A DNA stretch of 36,730 nt from CAYXVU01 sp964468725 (GTDB lineage Bacteria > Acidobacteriota > Blastocatellia > UBA7656): NCBI GenBank assembly GCA_964468725.1, contig CAYXVU010000035.1:1-36730 (forward strand). The letters run 5' to 3'. Position numbers and translations under genes: made by a program. The notes under the pieces are model-generated. The model saw nothing but the letters and a program-made list of their open reading frames with translations, ran no database searches and had not been told where the DNA came from. Shown piece after piece: positions 8,227 through 15,508 of the stretch; the first letter of the stretch is position 1; every line of letters begins with the position of its first letter.

Positions 8227-11200
8227 TCACAATCTTTTTTCTCGTCCGCGAATTTGACTGATGGACTTCGCCGCTGCGTTTCGCACATCCGCGCTGGTAT
8301 CCGAATCAGCTACGCGTTCAAGGGTGGTGACAATTTGCGAATCACCGATCTCACCTAACCCTGTAGCAGCAAAGGCGCGAACCTCTTCATTATTGTCTGA
8401 CAACGCGGTGGCCAGAGCGGCAACTGCGCGGGCATCGGCAAACCGGGACAAGGCGGCAACCGCTCGTTTGCGAACAGCCGTCGAGCCGCGTTGCACAGCA
8501 AAGACTAAGACATCTACCGCTACAGGATCACCGATTTTACCGAGCGCTTCAACCGCTTCGCTGCGCGCTCCCGAGGAGTCCGTCCGAATCAATTCGCTTA
8601 AGGCGTCAACCGCTTCCTTCGAGCCGATATTGCCTAATGCTTCTGCCGCCATAGCGCGCACCGACGGCGCGCTGTCCTTCAACATCAAAAGCAGGCCGGG
8701 CAATGCCTTTCTACCCAATCGAGCCAAGGCGGTCGCGGCTTGTGGTCGCAACGTGCTCGATTCATCACGCACGACCTCAATCAAAGGAGTAACCGCGCGC
8801 TCACTACCGCTTTCGCCCAAAGCGCGCACGGCGGCAGAACGCACAAGCGGAGAAGCATCCCCCAATAGTTTGACCAATCGTTCGATGGCACGTTCTGACT
8901 GCACGCGCCCGAGGGCGTCAACAGTCGCTTCGCGGATAACGGCATTGGGCGATTCGGTAAGCTGTAACAGCGGCTCGATAGCTGCTTCGCCGATCTGTCC
9001 GAGCGCAAGCGCGGCTCGTTGTCGCACACTATTATTCTCATCTTTTAACAACTCTATGAGTGCGCCGACAGCGCGCGCATCCGCAATTACACCGAGAGCC
9101 TGCGCTGCGCTGCCACGAGTTGCCGGAGGCGAAGTTCGATCCTGAGTGACCATAAGCAAAGGCTCTATTGCTGGCGAGCCGATGCGTGCCAAGACGCGCA
9201 TCGCCCGTTCACGCGCTTCTTCCCTATCCGAACGCAACACCCGCACGGTTGCATTTACGGCTTTTGCACCGGCTGCAACCAAAGCTTCAGCAGCATGAAA
9301 TCGAACAACTGGATCAACATCAAGCAGGGCGTTTGCCAGCGGCGCAATCGTCTGCTCAAGCAGCCCATCGGCAGCAACCCTCGCTAGCGCCTGCGCCGCG
9401 CGCGCCCGCACACGCCAATCCGGGTTCGAGAGCGACACAACTAAGGTCTGTGTCGCCTTCACGTCGCGCATCCGCGCGAGAGATTCGGCAGCGGCCAAAC
9501 TCACTCGCGAATCTTTATCATTCAACAATACTGTCAACGGCGAGACGGCGCGCTGGTCTTTCAGGTGTCCAAGTGAGTTGGCCGACTGAACGCGCACCTC
9601 CGAAAAGGCATCTTGCAGAGCGGCAATTAAAGGCTCGACGGCGCGCGGGTCACGGAATTCGCGCAGGGCATGCGCCGCTTCTGCCCGAATACGCGGCTCG
9701 CTGTCTTTTAACAAGGCAACGATCAAAGGCACGCCGCTTTGGTCTCCGAGTCGGGTCAGAGTGCCAAGGGCAGCCAGCCGAGTTTGCACATTGGGATTTG
9801 ACAAATCCCCCGTCAAACGATCAACGGAAATCCCTAATCCGGCAAGCGCACCGAAGGCCGCTTGCCGAACTTCGGGGGACGCATCTCGCGTCGCCGCAAA
9901 CAGCGTGTCGGTGACGTTGCTATCCCCCAACAGACCGAGAGAGGCAATTGCGGCTGTTTTGAGCTGGGTATCGGAGGCTTCTGCTGCGGTGCGCAAGGCT
10001 TCGACGGCGCGCCGATCTTTTAATGTTCCGAGCGCCTGCGCTGCTTTGATTTGGAGTTCCCTTTCCGCAGCTTTCGTTAAGGTTTCAATTAACGCCGGAA
10101 CGGCTTGCCCATCGCCGAGGCGACTAAGCCGGTCGGCGGCCTGCAAACGTTCCTCCTTGCTCCCACTTTCCAATTGTCGGATTAACCCTTCGGCTGTCAC
10201 ATCAATTGCTGAAAGCGCTTGGAAAACTTGCGGCGCAAGCCTGCCATTTCTTTCAGTTGAATTGAGCAACATCTCGATGACGACTTGCCGATCATAGGCT
10301 GCCAATGCCGTCATCAGTGCCGACAAGACGCCCGGCGATTGTTCCCTTTTCAAGAGGCTAACAAAGGCTGTCAGTGCTGACGGAGCAAACGTCCCTCCCC
10401 CCTTGGATTGCTCGGCTTGCGCAATGGATGTGATGGCGGCGGCGCGAATATCAAGGGCTGTGTCTTCCAATAACAGAGTGAGCGCAACAAACGCTTCCTG
10501 CCCTTTGAATCGAGTGAGCGACTTGGTCAGAGCCAACCGCAAGCCTAATTGCTCCTCTCGGCTGAGTTTTGCTGCCGTTGCCAGAGGTGCAACGGGCGCA
10601 GCTTCAATGCCAACCAATCGCAACATTTCGGAGAGGGCGCGGCTATCGGCGGCCTCCAACAACTCGGTGAAGGCTGCAACGCTGTAGTCCGTATACTCGC
10701 TCCGCAAGGTTGCGATGACGCGTTCCAGCAAGTTGGTATCGCCCAAGCGATAGAGCGCTGCCGCATACTCCCAGTCGGCTGCGCCGGATTCTTTGTCAGC
10801 GGCACGTATCGCATCTGCGGCATTGCGATTGCCGATCTTTCCTAACGCCATGGCAGCCGATTTGCGAACGGCCAGGCTTGGGTCGGCTAGGAGGGGAAGT
10901 AAGCTATCTGTCGCCTTATCGGATTTCACCTCGCCGAGCGCATCAGCCGCCCTTCGCCTAACCAGTTCGTTGCCGTCCTTTAACGCCGTAAGGAATGCTT
11001 CAAAATGTTGTGCAGCTCCCGAAGTTCCCAGTAAGAAGATGGCCTGTGCGCGGGCGAAAGGGTCGGCTGATTCGAGAAGTTCTGATATCTCCGAGCCGTT
11101 TGGCAGCTCTCCCAAAGCAGCCAGCGCCGCCCTAGCAGAATCGCGCACGAACCAATGGTTATCCAATCGCAACTGGCGCAATACAGCAATTGCCGAGTTA

Positions 11201-11469
11201 TCGCGCAACTCCGCCAAGGCCTGAGCTGCGGCTCCACGCACATACCAATCCGCGTCCTTTGAGGCTTCAATCAGTTTGCCGAGTGCTTGCGGGTCACGGC
11301 TTTGCGCCATCGCAAAGAGTTTGCGGGCTTTATTCATTCGCGGGTTGTTCTGAGATGGTGATTCCGTGACTTGGGCATGGCTCGAAGCGAGCGGGGAAAC
11401 GACAAAAGTAAGGCAAAGTATGATGAAGACAGCAGCAAAATAGTGGTGAGAACAGACTCGGAAGTTCAA
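8227..11469 (-). CDS. Very large exported HEAT-repeat (PBS-lyase-type) solenoid protein
   Basis: After a signal peptide (hydrophobic AAVFIILCLTFVVSPLA, cleavage probably near SHA), almost all of the 1080 residues are tandem HEAT repeats of about 31 residues. The recurring pattern is AxxALGxIxDxRAVxxLxxLLxDxxxxVRxxAA, roughly 30 units. Such solenoids are protein-binding scaffolds. The resemblance to phycobilisome lyases is structural only, as no phycobilisome genes are present. The start is a TTG with AAGGGG seven bases before it. A lipoprotein gene follows within a few bases, suggesting that the solenoid works with an envelope-anchored partner. No catalytic domain is visible. Export is predicted from sequence and the binding partner is unknown. 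Confidence 0.93.
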   Translation of the reverse strand: MNFRVCSHHYFAAVFIILCLTFVVSPLASSHAQVTESPSQNNPRMNKARKLFAMAQSRDPQALGKLIEASKDADWYVRGAAAQALAELRDNSAIAVLRQLRLDNHWFVRDSARAALAALGELPNGSEISELLESADPFARAQAIFLLGTSGAAQHFEAFLTALKDGNELVRRRAADALGEVKSDKATDSLLPLLADPSLAVRKSAAMALGKIGNRNAADAIRAADKESGAADWEYAAALYRLGDTNLLERVIATLRSEYTDYSVAAFTELLEAADSRALSEMLRLVGIEAAPVAPLATAAKLSREEQLGLRLALTKSLTRFKGQEAFVALTLLLEDTALDIRAAAITSIAQAEQSKGGGTFAPSALTAFVSLLKREQSPGVLSALMTALAAYDRQVVIEMLLNSTERNGRLAPQVFQALSAIDVTAEGLIRQLESGSKEERLQAADRLSRLGDGQAVPALIETLTKAAERELQIKAAQALGTLKDRRAVEALRTAAEASDTQLKTAAIASLGLLGDSNVTDTLFAATRDASPEVRQAAFGALAGLGISVDRLTGDLSNPNVQTRLAALGTLTRLGDQSGVPLIVALLKDSEPRIRAEAAHALREFRDPRAVEPLIAALQDAFSEVRVQSANSLGHLKDQRAVSPLTVLLNDKDSRVSLAAAESLARMRDVKATQTLVVSLSNPDWRVRARAAQALARVAADGLLEQTIAPLANALLDVDPVVRFHAAEALVAAGAKAVNATVRVLRSDREEARERAMRVLARIGSPAIEPLLMVTQDRTSPPATRGSAAQALGVIADARAVGALIELLKDENNSVRQRAALALGQIGEAAIEPLLQLTESPNAVIREATVDALGRVQSERAIERLVKLLGDASPLVRSAAVRALGESGSERAVTPLIEVVRDESSTLRPQAATALARLGRKALPGLLLMLKDSAPSVRAMAAEALGNIGSKEAVDALSELIRTDSSGARSEAVEALGKIGDPVAVDVLVFAVQRGSTAVRKRAVAALSRFADARAVAALATALSDNNEEVRAFAATGLGEIGDSQIVTTLERVADSDTSADVRNAAAKSISQIRGREKRL

Positions 11470-11591
11470 ACCTCAACCCCTTAGTGTTAGCTTCGATGCG
11501 GACTCGAAATTCTACCGTTATTCACTACTGCCAGTCGAGGCAAGCGCACACAGAGCGCTGGAATTGATAATCGAGAAGTTGATCGTTTGCT

Positions 11592-11634
11592 GAAACAACA
11601 AATGCCCGACGGAATGAATTCCAATCGGGCATTT
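11592..11634 (-). terminator. Rho-independent terminator of the 121-residue protein gene
   Basis: On the minus strand a perfect 10-bp stem (AAATGCCCGA / TCGGGCATTT) encloses a smaller GGAAT/ATTCC stem and is followed by TGTTGTTTC with a T-rich run. It lies 25 bases past the stop codon at 11659. Confidence 0.85.
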
Positions 11635-11658
11635 GCCAAGGCTATGCGAATTTGGAGA

Positions 11659-12024
11659 TTAGGCTGCAAGCGGATGTCCGCTGCGACTCATCTTCTCTGC
11701 AAACACCGGAAAGTGCGCCATAGCGCGTTCGAGCGCTGCCATCGCTTTGGGAACATTGATCTTGAGAAACCGTGCCAGATGGCCAATCTCAGTCGGGGTC
11801 ATGTCTTCCGTGCTACGACCCGGTATGCCTATCGGGACAAGATAGGCACGCAGATTGACATTGACTCGGCGGGCTTCGGTCTCTAAGGTGCGAATGAACT
11901 CGTCGCGTTCCGGCAGACTCATTGCCATCAAACTGTCACGCACCACATCCTTCAAGCTGTTGGCATCCAGCATTGCTTCGCTCTCTTTGAATGTCGTTGT
12001 TCTTTTGAATATCTTTTTAGCCAT
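11659..12024 (-). CDS. Conserved-looking protein of unknown function (121 residues)
   Basis: I do not recognise this family. The protein has a basic N-terminus (MAKKIFKRTTTF) and appears mostly helical. It contains SLPERDEFIRTLETEARRVN, an LRAYLVPIGIPGRST segment in the middle, and TEIGHLARFLKINVPKAMAALERAM near the end. There is no signal peptide or membrane helix, so it should be cytoplasmic. Support as a real gene is good: AAAGGTGG lies about eight bases before the ATG and a strong terminator follows the stop. It is a single-gene unit pointing away from recA. The basic start might suggest nucleic-acid binding, but that is speculation. Confidence 0.8.
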   Translation of the reverse strand: MAKKIFKRTTTFKESEAMLDANSLKDVVRDSLMAMSLPERDEFIRTLETEARRVNVNLRAYLVPIGIPGRSTEDMTPTEIGHLARFLKINVPKAMAALERAMAHFPVFAEKMSRSGHPLAA

Positions 12025-12237
12025 TCTCTACCACCTTTCTGTCACGAATTGACATTGTGACTGCTCAACCTCCAGGACCTGACAACTCGCTACTCGCGGA
12101 TGCGTGCCGCGAGACTGTCGCTCCGTATAACGCAGGCCTGTTTTCAAGGTTGCAAAATTTCCTTTCGAAGCCGCCAGCAACCAGGGCACTGCTTTGTGCC
12201 ATTTTTGGCGTCGAGCGTTGCCCGACGCCAAATACCT

Positions 12238-12268
12238 GCTCCGGTTGAACGCGCGAGCCGGGGCTTTT
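12238..12268 (+). terminator. Possible rho-independent terminator in the recA upstream region
   Basis: GCTCCGG (12238-12244) pairs with CCGGGGC (12258-12264) with one G-U pair, directly followed by TTTTATT. It does not follow any annotated plus-strand gene, so it may end an unrecognised small RNA or be fortuitous. Confidence 0.35.
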
Positions 12269-12659
12269 ATTCCCATGCAGCACACGCTATTACATCTTCG
12301 TTACAAAAAGCGGCTTGGATTCGAAGGAAATCTGCTTTCAAAGACCTGTGCTATTCAACCATCACTCACAATCGTCCATTGAAACAGCGTCTATCACCAG
12401 TACGTTCAATCAGCCCTTCTGTTACTGGCGCTCAGTGACATTTACAGAAATTTTACAACAGCAATTTGCTTGCCATTGCCTACGCGGGTATAGAACGGGG
12501 ACGCCGCTTTTTCCTTGCAGCGGAATTGTGCAAGAGGCAGCCCGAAGGCGTTGGCTCAGGCTTTATGGCAAGATGGCTCTCGCTCGGCCTGCTGACAAAT
12601 CCTATTCACTTAAACCGGCTCTAAACCAGCGGCAAACGTTCGATGCGCACTGCTCCCCA

Positions 12660-12668
12660 TGCTATAAT
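12660..12668 (+). promoter_or_regulatory. Extended -10 promoter of recA
   Basis: TGCTATAAT is a perfect -10 hexamer with the TGn extension. The best -35 (TTCGAT, 12640-12645, 17-base spacing) is weak, consistent with an extended -10 promoter. Transcription would start near 12675, about 40 bases before the recA ATG. No convincing LexA box was seen. Confidence 0.65.
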
Positions 12669-12713
12669 CAGCCCGCGCAACCACATATTCCAAGAAAGGA
12701 ATTTCTCAACCAC

Positions 12714-13787
12714 ATGGCAGACGAACGCAATGAAAAGCTTCGTTCCGTTGATAATGCGATTTCCAATATCGAAAAACAGTTTGGTAAAGGCTCGATTATG
12801 CGTCTGGGGGAGAAGAAGACCGTAGACGCTCCGGCCATCTCCACAACTTGTCTCAGTCTGGATGCAGCTGTCGGCATTGGCGGCGTGCCGCGCGGACGCA
12901 TCGTAGAGATTTATGGCCCGGAATCCGGCGGCAAAACCACTTTGGCTCTCCACATCGTTTCGCAAGCACAAAAACACGGAGGCATTGCCGCTTATATAGA
13001 TGCTGAACATGCACTCGATGCCGAATACGCTGGCAAATTAGGTGTAAAAATTGCCGATCTCTTTGTCTCACAGCCCGATTCAGGAGAGCAGGCATTAGAG
13101 ATTGCTGAAACACTCGTACGCTCAAACGCCGTCGACGTGCTGGTCATTGACTCGGTTGCGGCGCTGGTCCCGCGCGCCGAAATTGACGGGGATATGGGAG
13201 ATTCGCTGCCCGGCTTGCAAGCCCGGTTGATGTCGCAAGCGTTGCGAAAACTGACAGCCGTTGTCTCAAGATCAAACACCTGTCTGGTCTTCATCAATCA
13301 AGTGCGCGAAAAGATTGGCGTCATGTTCGGCTCACCGGAAACGACAACGGGCGGGCGGGCATTGAAATTTTATGCCTCTATCCGTTTAGATATTCGCCGC
13401 ATCGCCGCCATTAAAGACGGCGATCAGATAGTCGGCAATCGCACTCGCGTTAAAGTCGCAAAGAACAAGCTTGCGCCCCCTTTCAAAGAGGTCGAATTCG
13501 ACATCATGTACGGCGAAGGGATTTCGCGCGAAGGCGATCTGCTCGATTTGGCCGTCAATAATAAGATCGTTGAAAAGAGCGGGGCATGGTTCAGTTTTCA
13601 GGGTGAACGACTCGGACAAGGGCGCGAAAATGTAAAGAACCTCTTGAAAACCGATGCCTCGATCACCGCACGCATCGAGGAGCAGGTGCGAAATGCTTTA
13701 GGGATGCCAGTTGCTACGCCGACGGCAGCAGCCGAAGGGGAATCGGCTCCCCCCACTTCCGGGCGGAAATCCGCCGCGAAAGAGTAA
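12714..13787 (+). CDS. recA: Recombinase RecA
   Basis: RecA forms ATP-dependent filaments on single-stranded DNA for homologous recombination and SOS induction. The Walker A is GPESGGKT (residues 68-75, with Gly in place of the more common second Ser), and Walker B is VDVLVIDSVAAL. The AYIDAEHALD segment and the loop-2 region FGSPETTTGGRALKFYASIRLD are all intact. From the ATG at 12714 the protein has 357 residues, the usual length. An open frame continues upstream to 12315, but its translation is not RecA-like and it would run through the promoter. AAAGGA lies about 13 bases before the ATG. Confidence 0.98.
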   Translation: MADERNEKLRSVDNAISNIEKQFGKGSIMRLGEKKTVDAPAISTTCLSLDAAVGIGGVPRGRIVEIYGPESGGKTTLALHIVSQAQKHGGIAAYIDAEHALDAEYAGKLGVKIADLFVSQPDSGEQALEIAETLVRSNAVDVLVIDSVAALVPRAEIDGDMGDSLPGLQARLMSQALRKLTAVVSRSNTCLVFINQVREKIGVMFGSPETTTGGRALKFYASIRLDIRRIAAIKDGDQIVGNRTRVKVAKNKLAPPFKEVEFDIMYGEGISREGDLLDLAVNNKIVEKSGAWFSFQGERLGQGRENVKNLLKTDASITARIEEQVRNALGMPVATPTAAAEGESAPPTSGRKSAAKE

Positions 13788-13803
13788 AAGTCCGCACCTC
13801 TTT

Positions 13804-13842
13804 GGTCGGAGCGAAGTGACTTTGTAATCCTTCGCTCCGACC
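13804..13842 (+). terminator. Long hairpin downstream of recA
   Basis: GGTCGGAGCGAAG (13804-13816) and CTTCGCTCCGACC (13830-13842) form a perfect 13-bp stem with a 13-base loop, 17 bases after the recA stop. The following bases (GGCTTTGC) are only weakly T-rich, but stem strength and position point to termination. Confidence 0.7.
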
Positions 13843-13926
13843 GGCTTTGCAAAGTGCGACTCTTGAAGCCGCCTGTTGAAACAGCACTCCTCTGTTGCGC
13901 TCAAGTGGTTCACATTCAACATTTGT

Positions 13927-13967
13927 GTTGACCGAAAAACGGTCTTTCTGGTAGTATCGCGGTCAAC
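13927..13967 (+). promoter_or_regulatory. Promoter of the RDD gene with GACC/GGTC inverted repeats
   Basis: TTGACC (13928-13933) and TAGTAT (13952-13957) with an 18-base spacer make a good sigma70 promoter. Over it lie GACCG-AAAAA-CGGTC (13930-13944) and a 7-bp inverted repeat, GTTGACC (13927-13933) with GGTCAAC (13961-13967). This is an arrangement expected of a repressor or activator binding region. Confidence 0.55.
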
Positions 13968-14006
13968 TCGCACGGATGCCCCTACAAAACAGAGGTGAAT
14001 CCTAAG

Positions 14007-15281
14007 ATGAAATGTCTCAACTGCGGTCATGAGTACTCGCCCACTTTTGCGCGCTGCTCACGCTGTAAGCAAGCAAATCCGGGGAGAGCGCAGTCCAATC
14101 TCCTAGCCTTTCGGCAAAAGACCCAACCGCCAGGTGCACAAGAAGTAAAGGATAAGGAGCTTCCCGCTTGGCGTCTGGAAATTAAAAAGCGCGTCAATGA
14201 GGCGAAAGCCCGACAAAACGGCGCATCCCTTATCGAGCAGACCTTTCCAGAGACTGCGGCGAAACCGGCAGGCAACTCGTTACCCACCACTGTTTCGCCG
14301 ATCCCTTCGCCAGCCCTCAGCAGCAAACGCGAAATATCTGTCGCTGCCGTCGCCAGCAATTCTTCTCTCTCTTACTCATTATCCCGAGAGCGTGCAGACA
14401 AGACCGCGATTGCGAGACCGACAACTCTGCGCGAGGAAAGATCACATACCCAAGTCAAAGAGGCCGCGTTGGATCGCGTCCGCAAAGCCAGTGAAAACGC
14501 CAGCCGCGCTATGCTGCCGCAAATTGGCCTTTCGACGGCAAAATCACCAACCCAATCCCCCATTATGTTAGACAGAGAAGCAACCGCCAGAGCTTTAGAG
14601 CCGATTCAGATCAAAGAGACATCTCTACAACCAATGGCAAGTCGGCTCCCGCAGCCAGCCGATCTACCCGAAGATGAACCGATTCGGAAGAGTACCGCTC
14701 TTCCTGCTAATGGCGAACTGATTGCAGAGCCATCGGTTTATGCTAGCTATTCATCGTTTGAAGCGGATACCGATTCAGCCGATTTTGATTTTGCTGAGAT
14801 TGAGCCGCGTGATTATCTGGCCGAAGAGATCAGCAAAGTATCAAACGCACCGGGCAGTCAGATAACTGAAGTTCTATGCCCTTCGCTTATGACCCATGCC
14901 ACCATCCATGCCATTGATTTGCTCGTTATCGCGCTCAGTTCTACTCCTTTCTATATGGTTATGGCATTTACCCATAACGCTTCGCTGATTACGGGCAATT
15001 TGCCCGTCGCCCTTCTCATACCGGTCATGGTTGGTTTCTTCTACCTGCTGCTCTCGCAATCTCTTGCCGGGAGAACCTTCGGTATGATGTTTACGATGAC
15101 CAAAGTGGTCACTCTCCGAACCTGCGAAGCGCCCACCTTGCTACAGATCATGTTGCGCACTTTGCTCTATTTCTTTTCCGTTGGATTGGCTTTTATCGGA
15201 ATTTTGTGGACGGCTTTCGAGGGAAAGAGGCGTGGCTGGCATGACATCCTTTCCGGCACGATTATCATTGACGGCAATTGA
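14007..15281 (+). CDS. Zinc-ribbon and RDD-domain membrane protein
   Basis: The 424-residue protein starts with a four-cysteine zinc ribbon (CLNC at 3-6, CSRC at 17-20). A long, polar, low-complexity region (about 25-280) is probably disordered. The C-terminus is an RDD domain with about three membrane helices: AIDLLVIALSSTPFYMVMAF, a GNLPVALLIPVMVGFFYLLL stretch, and LLYFFSVGLAFIGILW. The protein ends in the family's characteristic GKRRGWHDILSGTIII. The first conserved Arg of the RDD name seems to be replaced, while the Asp of AIDLLVI is kept. RDD proteins have mostly unknown roles, some in ion transport. The ATG at 14007 was preferred over a GTG at 13995 because AGAGGTG lies nine bases before it. 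Confidence 0.85.
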   Translation: MKCLNCGHEYSPTFARCSRCKQANPGRAQSNLLAFRQKTQPPGAQEVKDKELPAWRLEIKKRVNEAKARQNGASLIEQTFPETAAKPAGNSLPTTVSPIPSPALSSKREISVAAVASNSSLSYSLSRERADKTAIARPTTLREERSHTQVKEAALDRVRKASENASRAMLPQIGLSTAKSPTQSPIMLDREATARALEPIQIKETSLQPMASRLPQPADLPEDEPIRKSTALPANGELIAEPSVYASYSSFEADTDSADFDFAEIEPRDYLAEEISKVSNAPGSQITEVLCPSLMTHATIHAIDLLVIALSSTPFYMVMAFTHNASLITGNLPVALLIPVMVGFFYLLLSQSLAGRTFGMMFTMTKVVTLRTCEAPTLLQIMLRTLLYFFSVGLAFIGILWTAFEGKRRGWHDILSGTIIIDGN

Positions 15282-15343
15282 AGCCGGTAACCCATTCGCC
15301 CGCTGAGAACAGCGTATCAGCAATTTGAGAAAGCGGGGGATGA

Positions 15344-15363
15344 GGGGTTTGCAGACCCCCTTT
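15344..15363 (+). terminator. Weak terminator-like hairpin after the RDD gene
   Basis: GGGGT (15344-15348) pairs with ACCCC (15355-15359), followed by CTTT. The stem is short, so function is uncertain. Confidence 0.3.
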
Positions 15364-15472
15364 AGGAGTTGCTCGTCGGCGAACCCGTTGATTCTTTGAA
15401 TCACAGCGTGACGGTTATTCGCTTGCCCCTCGGTGCCGGTTGATTGTGTCTTCATTCTATCAAGACCGGACA

Positions 15473-15508
15473 TTTTGCTTCATCTGGGCTTCCGCTAGAA
15501 TCTCCGCG
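15473..15508 (+). promoter_or_regulatory. Candidate promoter giving a leaderless rqcH transcript
   Basis: TAGAAT (15496-15501) ends seven bases before the ATG at 15509, which places the predicted transcription start at or next to the start codon. TTTTGC (15473-15478, 17-base spacing) is a poor -35. There is no Shine-Dalgarno sequence. Confidence 0.4.

Larger units (their letters stand above)
12025..12713. other. 690-bp divergent intergenic region with hairpins, no convincing gene
   Basis: No reading frame here has protein-like composition. It holds an inverted repeat GTCAC-N11-GTGAC (12041-12061) just upstream of the minus-strand gene. A perfect 10-bp hairpin lies at 12204-12232 (TTTGGCGTCG / CGACGCCAAA). 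A second hairpin at 12238-12264 is followed by TTTT, and the recA promoter is at the right end. A structured RNA is possible but I could not match one. Confidence 0.5.

Noticed and set aside
8261..9145. Long open frame on the plus strand opposite the HEAT gene, and similar ones up to 11224
   Set aside because: These are antisense shadows of the repeat gene, caused by its codon bias; their translations are rich in Ala, Ser and Arg with no domain pattern.
8227..11469. Phycobilisome lyase activity for the HEAT-repeat protein
   Set aside because: The repeat family name is historical; the protein is exported and no phycobiliprotein genes occur here.
12043..12090. Minus-strand GTCAGGTCC-TGGA-GG...AGCAG resembles the apical domain of bacterial SRP RNA
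   Set aside because: The tetraloop is not GGAA, the 3' side has extra bases compared with the conserved GGAAGCAG, and the outer flanks pair for only a few bases. Probably chance similarity.
12310..12340. TTCGAATCC on the minus strand, like a tRNA T-loop
   Set aside because: The flanking bases do not form a T-stem, and no acceptor or anticodon arms are found.
12631..12660. Possible LexA/SOS box upstream of recA
   Set aside because: Only a half-site-like CGAAC (on the minus strand) is present; no complete palindrome matching a known LexA consensus was found.
12315..12713. Upstream extension of the recA reading frame (133 extra codons)
   Set aside because: The extension has no RecA similarity and would run through the extended -10 promoter; RecA starts at the ATG at 12714.
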